Source: Amycolatopsis acididurans | GTDB lineage: Bacteria; Actinomycetota; Actinomycetes; Mycobacteriales; Pseudonocardiaceae | Length of the DNA: 64,000 nucleotides | NCBI RefSeq assembly: GCF_012328925.1 | Contig: NZ_JAAXLS010000004.1 | Coordinates: forward strand, 124,001 to 188,000 | Direction: 5' to 3' | Shown here: positions 26,304 to 34,669 of the stretch, piece by piece | Layout: every line of letters begins with the position of its first letter | How positions within the stretch are numbered: position 1 is the first letter of the stretch | The notes under the pieces: model-generated | Seen by the model: the letters and a program-made list of their open reading frames with translations, nothing else | Told to the model about the DNA's origin: nothing | Database searches by the model: none | Made by a program: the position numbers and the translations under genes

Positions 26304-26482
26304 CTGGTGTCGCAGAAGGGATAGCGGCGGCTGCGCCGGCACGCGCACACCGCGACGACGAACCGGTCCGAGCAGACGGTCGAGCCGTCCGGGAGTTGGA
26401 GTTCCACCGGGCCCTCGATGAGCATCGGGCCGCCCCGCACCAGCCTGACCCTGCGCGCGTCAGCGTTCGACTCGGTCGGCAC
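26273..26482 (-). CDS. CDGSH iron-sulfur domain protein
   Basis: The 69-residue protein has the CDGSH-type signature CACRRSRRYPFCDTSHR, giving three cysteines and one histidine for a labile 2Fe-2S cluster; the usual lysine-glycine-rich start is replaced by basic residues. It may carry electrons or clusters. The GTG lies inside the 3' end of the upstream methyltransferase gene (23-base overlap). It faces the diiron oxidase gene. Confidence 0.85.
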   Translation of the reverse strand: MPTESNADARRVRLVRGGPMLIEGPVELQLPDGSTVCSDRFVVAVCACRRSRRYPFCDTSHRRKARKEV

Positions 26483-27116
26483 GGATCACCACCAGTTCCT
26501 CCTGCCGCTCACCGGGCTCGATGAGACCGGCGTCGGCGAGGTAGCCGGCGCGCTCCCGCATCACCGGGCCGAACGGCTCGATCGAGCGCGCCACAATGGA
26601 CGACTTCAACCCCTTGTCGCGCAGGGACTCCACGGTGCGCAGCGCGCCGCAGACTCTGGAGTGGACCAGCAGCATGGTGCCGCCGGGGCTCAGCATGTCG
26701 AACGCGTTGTCGCACAACACGTTCAGGCAACGGCGGCCGTCCCAGCCCGCGTCCCAGGCCATCGCCGCACCGGGGGAGGGCGCGGCGGACGGGCAAGGCA
26801 CGTATGGTGGATTGCTGAGCACGAGATCGAAGGGCGCGGCCTCGAGCGCGCTCGTCACGTCACCGTGCCGTACCCGCACCGGCAGCCGCCGCACCGCGGC
26901 ATTGAACCGCGCGCTGAACACGGCAGGACGGTAGGCGTCCACGGCGAGCACTTCGCTCGCCCCGGCACGAGCTGCCGCGAGCGCGCCGATGCCGGACCCC
27001 GTACAGAGATCGGCCACCCTGGCACCTTCGCGTACCCGCGCGTCCCGCAACGCTCCCAGCAGCAATCGGGTGTCCGCTTGCGGGCGGTAGACCCCGGGCA
27101 GTCGCAGCAACCACAC
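26460..27116 (-). CDS. HemK-like class I SAM-dependent methyltransferase
   Basis: The 218-residue product has the SAM site VADLCTGSGIGALAAA and the NPPY motif (VLSNPPYVPCPS) typical of amide-nitrogen or nucleic-acid methyltransferases of the HemK/PrmC group, but lacks the PrmC N-terminal helical domain. The GTG at 27116 is the best start; longer readings run into the topoisomerase gene. Coupling by overlap to a CDGSH gene is notable. The substrate is not known. Confidence 0.72.
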   Translation of the reverse strand: MWLLRLPGVYRPQADTRLLLGALRDARVREGARVADLCTGSGIGALAAARAGASEVLAVDAYRPAVFSARFNAAVRRLPVRVRHGDVTSALEAAPFDLVLSNPPYVPCPSAAPSPGAAMAWDAGWDGRRCLNVLCDNAFDMLSPGGTMLLVHSRVCGALRTVESLRDKGLKSSIVARSIEPFGPVMRERAGYLADAGLIEPGERQEELVVIRADRVER

Positions 27117-27144
27117 ACCGCCCAGGTACCTCTTCCACGACAAG

Positions 27145-28140
27145 TCAAACGCGGGAAAGCATCCGCAGCACGGCCAGTTCGAGTTTCTCCCGGTCGGTTT
27201 CGGAGGAGATGCGGTCGAGATCGACCTCGATCGTGACGCCTTCTTCGTACGCTCGTGCGACCCGCGGGTCCACATAGGAGCGCTTCGCGACCGCAGGGGT
27301 GTTGCCCAGTTCTTCGGCGACCTCCCGCATCACGGCGGCTTGCGTACGTTTCAAGGCCCGTTTGGACTTCGCGGGCCCGGCGGCGGCGAACGCCGCGGCC
27401 GCGAGCACGGTCGCGTGCCAGGTGCGCAGATCCTTCGCGGTGAACTGCTCGCCGGCCAGTTCCTTGAACCTTTCGTTGATCTGGTCGGCGTGCAGTTCGT
27501 GCCAGCCGTCGCGTTGCCGGTACACGAGCAGGCGATCGCTGCCCGAACGGGCCCGGCGCAGCGACCTGATCACCGACGCGAGAGTCTCGTCGGTGATGCT
27601 GTGCGCGCGTTCGATGCCGCCCTTGGCCGTGTAGCGGAACACGATCGTTTCCCGCCGGATGCGGACGTCCTGCTTCAGCAGCGTCGCGGCACCCCGAGTG
27701 CCGTTCGCCTCGGCGTATTCCTCGCTGCCGGTACGGAAAACGCCCCGGTCGAGCATCCGCAGCGATGCGGCGAGCACACGCTCGCGGTTGAGGCCCCGGG
27801 TGTCCAGATCTTCGGCCACGCGCAGCCGCCACTCGGGCAGCCTCCGTGCGAGCTCCAGCACCCGCTCATGTTTTTCCTCGTCCCGTTCGCGGCGCCATTG
27901 CCGGTGGTAGATGTACTGGCGGCGACCCGCGTCGTCGACGCCGACGGCCTGGATATGGCAGTCGGGCCGCGCTGCGATCCAGACGTCGCGCCACGCGGGC
28001 GGGATGACCAGCTCGCGGATCCTACGGAGGGTGTCCTCCTCCTGCAGAGGCTCACCCTCCTGAGTGAAATACCGGAAACCACGACCGCACCGGCGACGGC
28101 TGATGCCCGGGCGCGACAGATCGCTTTTGGTCAGCCGCAT
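27145..28140 (-). CDS. DNA topoisomerase IB
   Basis: The 331-residue bacterial type IB topoisomerase relaxes supercoils by a 3'-phosphotyrosine intermediate. The N-terminal part contains GRGFRYF and IPPAWRDVWI, the catalytic domain has FRYTAKGG, the basic motif KDLRTWHAT, and the nucleophile Tyr in KRSYVDPRV. Length and layout match viral-like bacterial TopIB enzymes found in many actinobacteria. Its ATG overlaps the DUF2795 stop by one base. Confidence 0.88.
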   Translation of the reverse strand: MRLTKSDLSRPGISRRRCGRGFRYFTQEGEPLQEEDTLRRIRELVIPPAWRDVWIAARPDCHIQAVGVDDAGRRQYIYHRQWRRERDEEKHERVLELARRLPEWRLRVAEDLDTRGLNRERVLAASLRMLDRGVFRTGSEEYAEANGTRGAATLLKQDVRIRRETIVFRYTAKGGIERAHSITDETLASVIRSLRRARSGSDRLLVYRQRDGWHELHADQINERFKELAGEQFTAKDLRTWHATVLAAAAFAAAGPAKSKRALKRTQAAVMREVAEELGNTPAVAKRSYVDPRVARAYEEGVTIEVDLDRISSETDREKLELAVLRMLSRV

Positions 28141-28334
28141 CAGACGTTCTGCGCCAGCGCCGCGACGACCGCCTCGTACCCGGCGTAATGCTCATCGGGC
28201 AGGCAGCTCAGGTGGCCGAGGGTGGAGTCGTCGGCCCCGTGCGCCGCGGCCTGCCTGAGCAACTCCGCACGGTCACACGGAAAGTCCACATCGGACAGAA
28301 GCGCGCGCAGCCGTTCGTACTCGGGCATGTTCAT
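28140..28334 (-). CDS. DUF2795 protein
   Basis: The 64-residue protein (MNMPEYERLRALLSDVDFPC...) matches the small DUF2795 family: helical, with a PCDRAELLRQAAAHGADD helix-turn-helix-like pattern. Function unknown. The start could also be GTG or ATG codons slightly upstream (28346) or 28328. It is translationally coupled to topoisomerase IB (TGATG). Confidence 0.68.
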   Translation of the reverse strand: MNMPEYERLRALLSDVDFPCDRAELLRQAAAHGADDSTLGHLSCLPDEHYAGYEAVVAALAQNV

Positions 28335-28373
28335 GCCCCCGGGCATACCCCTGGCCGGTCAGGGCAAACGGGA

Positions 28374-28709
28374 TCAGGCGGCCCGCGCGGCCCCGGTCAG
28401 CGGCAGGAGGTGCTCGCCGCCGGCGGCGAGCAGGACGCGCCGCACGGCCTGTGACTTCCCGACATCGACGCGCAGCCGCACGCCCGTCGCGTGGGCGGCC
28501 TCGGCGGCCTCCTGCAGTGCCTGCAACCCGGCGGCGGACATGAACGTGACATCGCCGACGTCGACGATCACGTCGTGCACGCCGGGCCTCAGCTGCTTGC
28601 CGAGCGCTTCGGCCAGGTCCAGGGCGGTGTGGGCGTCGAGCTCACCGGTGACGTAGACGATGGTCTCGCCGTCGGCTGTGCGACGCGAGAGTGCCAGTTC
28701 CTGGAGCAT
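28374..28709 (-). CDS. STAS-domain anti-sigma-factor antagonist-like protein
   Basis: The 111-residue protein is a single STAS domain (VYVTGELDAHTALDLAEAL, then VIVDVGDVTFMSAAGLQAL). In classical antagonists the site is D-S-(S/T)-G with a phosphorylated serine; here it reads S58-A59-A60-G61, so the usual phospho-acceptor is missing. It might be constitutively active toward an anti-sigma factor, or have another role. The ATG follows AAGGAGG. It diverges from the TetR gene at 28799. Confidence 0.82.
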   Translation of the reverse strand: MLQELALSRRTADGETIVYVTGELDAHTALDLAEALGKQLRPGVHDVIVDVGDVTFMSAAGLQALQEAAEAAHATGVRLRVDVGKSQAVRRVLLAAGGEHLLPLTGAARAA

Positions 28710-28740
28710 CGATCCTCCTTCCCCGAGGAAAGGCAGAGGC

Positions 28741-28754
28741 AGACAGGTCTGTCT
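28741..28754. promoter_or_regulatory. 14-bp palindrome, likely TetR operator
   Basis: AGACAG-GT-CTGTCT is a perfect inverted repeat placed between the divergent STAS and TetR genes, 32 bases after the STAS start and 45 before the TetR start. This position suits an autorepressor site. Confidence 0.5.
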
Positions 28755-28798
28755 TATCAAAGGACTTGCATTGTGTCCAGGTCTATGCTGGGACGGTC

Positions 28799-29407
28799 AT
28801 GAGTATCGAGGGCAAGGCCAGTGTGCGTGAGGGTGCGCGCGAACGCATCCTGACCACGGCTTATGAGCTGTTCTCCCGGCGAGGTATCCGTGACGTGGGT
28901 ATCGATGAGGTGATCCGCCGGTCGGGGGTCGCGAAGGCCACGCTCTACCGGCACTTCCCGTCGAAGGACGACCTGGTGCTCGCGTTCCTCGACCGGCGCG
29001 AACAGGTGTGGACGCTCGGTTTCGTGGAGACGCGGGCGCGCGCACTCGGCACCGGCCCGCTGGAGCAGCTGCTGGCGATTTTCGACGTCTTCGACGGCTG
29101 GTTCCGCCGCCCGGAGGAGTTCGACGCCTGCTCGTTCATCAACGTGCTGCTGGAAATGGGTCCCGCGCATCCGCTCGGGCGCGCCAGCATCCGGTATCTG
29201 GGCAACATCAGGAACGTGGTGCGGAGGCTGGCCGACGAGGCCGGGCTGTGCGACACCGAAACGTTCGCGCATTCCTGGCACATCCTGATGAAGGGCTCGA
29301 TCATCGCGGCCTCCGAGGGCGACCTCGACGCCGCGCTGCGGGCCAAGGAAATGGCGCGCGACCTCGTCGCGCGGCATGGGCCGGTCGCGGCCGTCGCCGG
29401 GAAATAA
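28799..29407 (+). CDS. TetR-family transcriptional regulator
   Basis: The 202-residue protein has an N-terminal TetR helix-turn-helix (RILTTAYELFSRRGIRDVGI, then VAKATLYRHFPSKDDLV) and a ligand-binding C-terminal half. The ATG at 28799 is the natural domain start. A perfect palindrome lies 45 bases upstream. A DUF427 gene follows after 28 bases and may be co-transcribed. The ligand is unknown. Confidence 0.87.
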   Translation: MSIEGKASVREGARERILTTAYELFSRRGIRDVGIDEVIRRSGVAKATLYRHFPSKDDLVLAFLDRREQVWTLGFVETRARALGTGPLEQLLAIFDVFDGWFRRPEEFDACSFINVLLEMGPAHPLGRASIRYLGNIRNVVRRLADEAGLCDTETFAHSWHILMKGSIIAASEGDLDAALRAKEMARDLVARHGPVAAVAGK

Positions 29408-29435
29408 GGCCGCGCGCGGCGTGGTTGTGCCGGGT

Positions 29436-30191
29436 ATGAGCACTGACACGCGGGGCCGGGTCAAGGTCGAACGAGGTGCCAAGAGGGTGCGCGTCGTGCT
29501 GGGCGGCAAGATCATCGCCGACACCACGCGCCCGCTGCTGGTCTGGGAGATTCCGTACTACCCGGCCTACTACCTGCCGCGCGAGGACATCGTGGCCGAC
29601 GTGCTCGTGCCCACCGGCAAAACCGAGCACTCGCCCAGCCGTGGGGACGCGGTGATCTACGACGTCCGTGCCGGCGAGCACGAGGCGGCCGGTGCCGCCG
29701 CCGAATACCCCGAATCGCCGATCCAGGAGCTGCACGGCCACGTGCGGTTCGACTTCGCGGCGATGGATATGTGGTTCGAGGAGGACGAGGAGATCTTCGA
29801 CCACCCCCGCGACCCGCATAAACGCGTGGACATCCTGGCCAGTTCGCGGCACGTGCGCATCGAGGTCGACGGCGTGACCGTCGCCGAAACGCGCAGCCCG
29901 CACCTGCTGTTCGAGACCGGACTGCCGACGCGGTACTACCTGCCGAAGACCGATGTGCGGCTGGACCTGCTGGAGCCGAGCGACACCATCACCCGCTGCC
30001 CCTACAAGGGGGAGGCGGAGTACTACTCGGTGCGCGCCGGCGGCAAGCTGCACGAGGACATCGTCTGGTACTACCGGACGCCGTTGCCGGAGAGCCAGAA
30101 GGTGCAGGGCCTGCTGTGCTTCTACGACGAGAAGGTCGACGTCTACGTGGACGGCGTGAAGCAGGAGCGTCCGAAGACGCCGTTCGCATGA
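29436..30191 (+). CDS. Protein with two DUF427 domains
   Basis: The 251-residue protein has two copies of the DUF427 beta-rich domain: RVRVVLGGKIIADTTRPLLVWE with YYLPREDI (residues 15-55) and HVRIEVDGVTVAETRSPHLLFE with YYLPKTDV (about 140-180). Most family members carry a single domain; the pair is common in actinomycetes. Function unknown. Confidence 0.83.
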   Translation: MSTDTRGRVKVERGAKRVRVVLGGKIIADTTRPLLVWEIPYYPAYYLPREDIVADVLVPTGKTEHSPSRGDAVIYDVRAGEHEAAGAAAEYPESPIQELHGHVRFDFAAMDMWFEEDEEIFDHPRDPHKRVDILASSRHVRIEVDGVTVAETRSPHLLFETGLPTRYYLPKTDVRLDLLEPSDTITRCPYKGEAEYYSVRAGGKLHEDIVWYYRTPLPESQKVQGLLCFYDEKVDVYVDGVKQERPKTPFA

Positions 30192-30263
30192 GGCTCTAGG
30201 TGTGCCGGTCGTCCACCGCCACCCTCAACGGAGGCGCTGCGCGCCGCGGCTACTCTGCTTGGC

Positions 30264-30971
30264 ATGACGGACCGCCTGTACTTCCGCCAGCTGCTGTCGG
30301 GGCGCGACTTCGCCGTCGGCGACCCGGTCGCCACCCAGATGGTGAACTTCGCCTACCTGATCGGGGACACGGAGACGCGCGAGGCGATGATCGTGGACCC
30401 GGCCTACGCGGTCGGGGATCTGCTGGACGTGCTCGCGGCCGACGACATGCGGCTCAAGGGTGTGCTGGCGACGCACCACCACCCCGATCACGTCGGCGGC
30501 AGCATGATGGGCTTCACGCTGGCCGGGCTGGCGGAACTGCTCGCCCGCGAACCGGTTCCGGTGCACGTCAACCGCAACGAGACCGAGTGGGTGCAGCGGG
30601 TCACCGGGCTGTCCGCGACGGACCTGACCGGGCACGACCACGACGACGAGGTGCGCGTCGGCGACATCCCGATCCGGCTGCTGCACACGCCGGGCCACAC
30701 GCCGGGCAGCCAGTGCTTCCTGGTCGACGGCAGGCTCGTCGCCGGCGACACCCTGTTCCTCGAAGGCTGTGGCCGCACCGACTTCCCCGGCGGAGACGCC
30801 GAGGCGATGTACCACAGCCTGCGCTGGCTCGCCGGCCTCGACGGCGATCCCGTGGTGTTCCCCGGCCACCAGTACTCGGCCGCGCCCTCGGCGTCGCTGT
30901 CCTCGGTGAAGGAGAGCAACTTCGTCTACCGGCCCCGCTCGCTGGAGGAGTGGAAGACGATGTTCGCCTAA
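30264..30971 (+). CDS. Metallo-beta-lactamase-fold hydrolase (glyoxalase II-like)
   Basis: The 235-residue protein has the zinc site THHHPDHVGG, then HTPGHTPGSQC, GDTLF and GHQYS, as in glyoxalase II and persulfide dioxygenase-type enzymes. A TACTCT -10 box ends seven bases before the ATG, implying a leaderless transcript. It is convergent with the glycerate kinase gene (4-base overlap). Thioester hydrolysis is likely but unproven. Confidence 0.8.
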   Translation: MTDRLYFRQLLSGRDFAVGDPVATQMVNFAYLIGDTETREAMIVDPAYAVGDLLDVLAADDMRLKGVLATHHHPDHVGGSMMGFTLAGLAELLAREPVPVHVNRNETEWVQRVTGLSATDLTGHDHDDEVRVGDIPIRLLHTPGHTPGSQCFLVDGRLVAGDTLFLEGCGRTDFPGGDAEAMYHSLRWLAGLDGDPVVFPGHQYSAAPSASLSSVKESNFVYRPRSLEEWKTMFA

Positions 30972-32071
30972 AGCCGTTCCGTGGCGACCTGCGCGGCGAG
31001 TTTCTCCAGTAGTTCCGCGGTGTTGTTCATGCAGCGGTCGAGGTCGGGCTCGATGTCGGTGAGCCCGTAGGCGCCGGAGAACCCGTGTCGCGCAAGGACT
31101 TCCGGGGCCAGCGCCTGATGCCCGGCGATCGCCACGACCGGAATGTCCCGCGCCCGCGCCGCGGCGGCGATGCCCGCCGGGCCCTTGCCGCGCAGGGTCT
31201 GCTCGTCGACGGCACCCTCACCGGTGACCACCAGGTCCGCGCCCGCCAGCTTCTGCTCGAAGCCCGTCATCTCCAGCACGACGTCGATCCCGGGACGGAA
31301 CCGCGCGCCCAGTATCGCCAGCGCCGCGTAGCCGGTCCCGCCCGCCGCGCCAGCGCCGGGCAGGGACGCCGCGTCGAAGTCCACGGCCTCGGCGAACCGG
31401 CGCAGAGCCTCGTCCAGCAAGGCCACGTCCTGCGGCGTCGCGCCCTTCTGCGGCCCGTAGACCGCCGCCGCGCCGTGCTCACCGAGCAGGGGATTGTCCA
31501 CGTCGCTGGCGACCACGACCGAGGCCGAGCGCACCCGGGGATCGAGCCCGTCCAGGTCCACCCGCGCCACGTCCAGCAGCGCCTTGCCGCCCGGCAGCAG
31601 GTCCACGCCGTGCGAGTCGAGCAGCCGCACGCCCAGCGCCGCCACCATGCCCGCGCCGCCGTCGGTGCTCGAACTCCCGCCGAGCCCCAGCACGATGCGC
31701 GTGCAGCCGTCGTCGAACGCGCGGCGGATCAGTTCGCCGACACCGATCGTGTTCGCGGTGAGCGGCGCGAGCTTGCCGCCCGGCAGCTGGCTGAGCCCGG
31801 ACACGGCCGCGAGTTCGACGACGGCCGTGTCGCCGTGGCGCGCGTAGCCGGTGTCGACGCGTTCCCCGGTCGGCCCGGTCGCCTCGACCGGCACGAACGT
31901 GAAACCGGCCGCCACCGCCGCGGCGACCGTGCCGTCGCCCCCATCGGCGATCGGGCACTCCACCGTCTCCACGTCCGGCACCGCCAGCCGGAAACCCGCC
32001 GCTATCGCGTCCGCGACCTGTTTGGCCGGCAATGAGCCCTTGAACTTGTCCGGGGCGATGACTACGCGCAT
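30968..32071 (-). CDS. glxK: Glycerate kinase
   Basis: This 367-residue GlxK-type kinase phosphorylates D-glycerate, feeding glyoxylate- or serine-derived carbon into glycolysis. Motifs include APDKFKGSL at the N-terminus, CPIADGGDGT, GLGGSSSTDGGAGM and TGEGAVDEQT. A TAGTCT box six bases before the ATG suggests a leaderless transcript. Length matches the family. Confidence 0.9.
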   Translation of the reverse strand: MRVVIAPDKFKGSLPAKQVADAIAAGFRLAVPDVETVECPIADGGDGTVAAAVAAGFTFVPVEATGPTGERVDTGYARHGDTAVVELAAVSGLSQLPGGKLAPLTANTIGVGELIRRAFDDGCTRIVLGLGGSSSTDGGAGMVAALGVRLLDSHGVDLLPGGKALLDVARVDLDGLDPRVRSASVVVASDVDNPLLGEHGAAAVYGPQKGATPQDVALLDEALRRFAEAVDFDAASLPGAGAAGGTGYAALAILGARFRPGIDVVLEMTGFEQKLAGADLVVTGEGAVDEQTLRGKGPAGIAAAARARDIPVVAIAGHQALAPEVLARHGFSGAYGLTDIEPDLDRCMNNTAELLEKLAAQVATERL

Positions 32072-32125
32072 GGTGGGAGACTAGCCGTGGTGCCACATGT
32101 CTTCGCCCACGGCGGTGGACGGGTA

Positions 32126-33268
32126 CTACCGATCCTTTCCGATCCCGTCGCGCATCTCCGCGATCAGGGACGCCACCACGGCCTTCAGGCTGCCGTTGTG
32201 CTCTCGCGCGACCGCGCGCTGCCGCTGGTAGCTGGCGCCGTAGGTCAAGATCGTCTCGACGCTCCGCAGCTCCTCGGCGCAGTCCAGCCGCCGCGCCACC
32301 GGTTCGAGCCGGTCGAGCAGGTCCAGCAGATCGTCGGTGACCAGCCGCTCGTCACCGGCCGCGTTGAGGATGATGATCGCGTCCAGCCCGTAACGGGCAG
32401 CGCGCCACTTGTTCTCCTGCACGTGCCACGGCGGCAGGGAGGGCAGCGGTTCGCCGCGGTCGAGGCGTTCGCTGAAGTCGTCGACGAGGCACTGCGTCAG
32501 GGCCGTGATCGCGGCGACCTCCTCCAGCGTCGGCAGGCCGTCGCACACACGCATCTCGATGGTGCCGAACTGCGGCGCCGGCCTGATGTCCCAGCGGATC
32601 TCGGAGAAATGATCGATCACGCCGGTGCGGAACATGTCCTCGACGTAGCTTTCCAGCTCCGCCCATTCGCGGAACTGGAACGGCAGCCCGGCGGTCGGCA
32701 GCTGCTGGAACATCAGCGCGCGGTTGGACGCGTACCCGGTGTCCTCCGCACCCCAGTACGGCGAGGACGCCGACAGCGCCTGCAAATGGGGCGCGTAGTT
32801 CAGCAGCGCGTCCAGCACCGGCAGGGCCTTGTCGCGGTGGTCGAGACCGACGTGCACATGCACGCCGTAGATCAGCATCTGCCTGCCCCACCACTGCGTG
32901 CGCTCGATCAGCTTGGCGTAACGGGCCTTGTCGGTGACTTTTTGCTGGTACCACGAGGAGAACGGGTGCGTGCCGGCGCAGAACAGCTCGACGCCCAGCG
33001 GGTCGGTCACCGAGCGCACGAGCTCCAGCGAACCGGCGAGATCGGCCGTCACCTCGCCGACCGTGCGGCACACCCCGGTGATCACCTCGACGGTGTTGAG
33101 CAGCAGCTCCTGCTTGATCTTGGGATGCTCGTCGAGGCCGTCGGGCCGGACCGCGTCGAGGATGCGCTGCGCGACCGAACGAAGTTCACCGCTGCGCCGG
33201 TCGGCCAGTGCGAGTTCCCACTCCGCCCCGACAGTCGAACGGCATGACGGGTGGAACTCGATTCGCAT
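32126..33268 (-). CDS. Glutamate-cysteine ligase-like carboxylate-amine ligase (GCS2/YbdK family)
   Basis: The 380-residue protein contains the GCS2-fold motifs GAEWEL, HPFSSWYQQ, GVHVHVGL, and EMRVCDGLPT. Family members make gamma-glutamyl bonds weakly in vitro; the cellular substrate is uncertain. It is the last gene of a three-gene operon (alpha/beta hydrolase, membrane protein, this ligase), starting immediately next to the previous stop. Actinomycetes use mycothiol, so a direct glutathione role is doubtful. Confidence 0.82.
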   Translation of the reverse strand: MRIEFHPSCRSTVGAEWELALADRRSGELRSVAQRILDAVRPDGLDEHPKIKQELLLNTVEVITGVCRTVGEVTADLAGSLELVRSVTDPLGVELFCAGTHPFSSWYQQKVTDKARYAKLIERTQWWGRQMLIYGVHVHVGLDHRDKALPVLDALLNYAPHLQALSASSPYWGAEDTGYASNRALMFQQLPTAGLPFQFREWAELESYVEDMFRTGVIDHFSEIRWDIRPAPQFGTIEMRVCDGLPTLEEVAAITALTQCLVDDFSERLDRGEPLPSLPPWHVQENKWRAARYGLDAIIILNAAGDERLVTDDLLDLLDRLEPVARRLDCAEELRSVETILTYGASYQRQRAVAREHNGSLKAVVASLIAEMRDGIGKDR

Positions 33269-33736
33269 TCAGACCTGCGCGCCGTCACCGTCGTGCGGCG
33301 TCTGCTTGACCCGCAACAGCAGCAACGCGATCGCCGTGGCCAGCGACAGGATGCCCAGCGGGGTGCCCACCGTCGCGGACAGCCCGATCAGGTTCGGCGC
33401 GATCAGCAGGAACAGCCCGACCAGGAAGAACAACAGCACGATGAACGCACCCTTGCCGGGCCGGGGCAGCGGCGGCGGCTCGGGCGGTACGAAATGCTCG
33501 GTGTCCTCGGCCGGGTCCTCGCCCAGTACGACCTCGTCCCACTCCGAACCGCCCGCGCGCCAGGAAGGCGAATCCGGTTCGGCCGGCTTCGCGGGTTTCT
33601 CGGGCGCGGGCGGCGGCTCCGCGGCCTCGGCCGCCTCCGCCGTCGCCTCGGCGAAGACCCCCTCCGCACGCAGGTCGGCGACGATGGCCGCGAACGTCGC
33701 GTCCACGTCCTCCGGATCCGTGCCCTTCGAACTCAT
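33269..33736 (-). CDS. Hypothetical membrane protein
   Basis: The 155-residue protein has an acidic, Pro/Ala-rich N-terminal half (about 95 residues), followed by two adjacent membrane helices (AFIVLLFFLVGLFLLIAPNL and TVGTPLGILSLATAIALLLL) and a short basic tail. I do not recognise a named domain. It is coupled to the alpha/beta hydrolase upstream by a 4-base overlap. Confidence 0.7.
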   Translation of the reverse strand: MSSKGTDPEDVDATFAAIVADLRAEGVFAEATAEAAEAAEPPPAPEKPAKPAEPDSPSWRAGGSEWDEVVLGEDPAEDTEHFVPPEPPPLPRPGKGAFIVLLFFLVGLFLLIAPNLIGLSATVGTPLGILSLATAIALLLLRVKQTPHDGDGAQV

Positions 33737-34488
33737 CGCGATCCCACCCGCTCGGCTACGAACTCGACACTGCGCTCGAAGATCGTCGGCGCGTCGTTGT
33801 CCAGTGTGGCGACGTGGAAGCTGTCCTGCAGCACCACCTCGGTGACGTCCTCCCCGCGCACCCCCTCCAGGACGATACGCGCGTTGACCGGTTCCACCAC
33901 GTGGTCAACGACGGAGTGGAACAACAGTAGCGGCTGGGTCACCTTCGCGAGGTCCGCGCGCACCAGCCGCCACAGTTGCGCCAGGCTCGCCGCGGCGCGC
34001 ACCGGGGTGCGCGCGTAGGCCAGCTCGGTCACGCCCGGTTTCTTGATGTCGCTCGCGATGCCCGGTACCGACGGCAGCACGCGGGAGAGCACGGGCAGCA
34101 GCTTCGCGTCCTTGCGCAGGGTCATGACCGACGGGTTGACCAGGACGAGCCCGGCGACCTGCTCGCCGAAGTCCTCGGCGAGGCGCAGCGCGAGGGTGCC
34201 GCCCATGGACTGGCCGAACACGAACACGTTCTCGCAGGTTTCGCGCAGCTGGAGAAGCTCGGTGCGCACGCAGCCGTACCAGTCGGGCCAGGTGGTGCGG
34301 TTGCACTCCTGCCACGTCGTGCCGTGTCCGGGAAGGCGCGGGCAGCGGACGGTGTAACCGTGTCCGGCGAGATGCTCACCCCAGGGCCGCATGCTCTGCG
34401 GAGTACCGGTGAACCCGTGGCACAGCAGTACCCCGGCTTCGACAGATCCGGTGTGCGAGAACGGTTCCGCTCCGGCGAGTACGGGCAT
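33733..34488 (-). CDS. Alpha/beta hydrolase, carboxylesterase/monoacylglycerol lipase-like
   Basis: This 251-residue protein has a CHGFTGTP oxyanion motif, nucleophile Ser in GQSMGG, and the acid and histidine at HSVVDHVV and DSFHVATLDND. The pattern resembles bacterial carboxylesterase Est30 and lipases for short acyl esters. The ATG at 34488 is the start of the conserved part. It opens the operon that continues into the membrane protein and the GCS2-like ligase. Confidence 0.82.
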   Translation of the reverse strand: MPVLAGAEPFSHTGSVEAGVLLCHGFTGTPQSMRPWGEHLAGHGYTVRCPRLPGHGTTWQECNRTTWPDWYGCVRTELLQLRETCENVFVFGQSMGGTLALRLAEDFGEQVAGLVLVNPSVMTLRKDAKLLPVLSRVLPSVPGIASDIKKPGVTELAYARTPVRAAASLAQLWRLVRADLAKVTQPLLLFHSVVDHVVEPVNARIVLEGVRGEDVTEVVLQDSFHVATLDNDAPTIFERSVEFVAERVGSR

Positions 34489-34669
34489 ACTCGTCCGCCC
34501 TTCTCCTCGGTCCTGACCGCGTCCATCGTCGCACGCGCGTGGCCGGGGCAACATGCCCGGATCGCCTGTGACATCCCGCGCAAGAGGCAAGATCCCGTTG
34601 TGCCGGGGCGGTCACGGTTCGTACTCTTGTCCGGCAGGCTGGTTTCGGCAGGTAGGAGGGCATGTCGAC

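Noticed and set aside
23772-26348. Open minus-strand frame of 858 codons across the FAD-Rieske and diiron genes
   Set aside because: The translation is biased to Arg, His, Val and Gly with no family features; it covers two genuine plus-strand genes and the gap.
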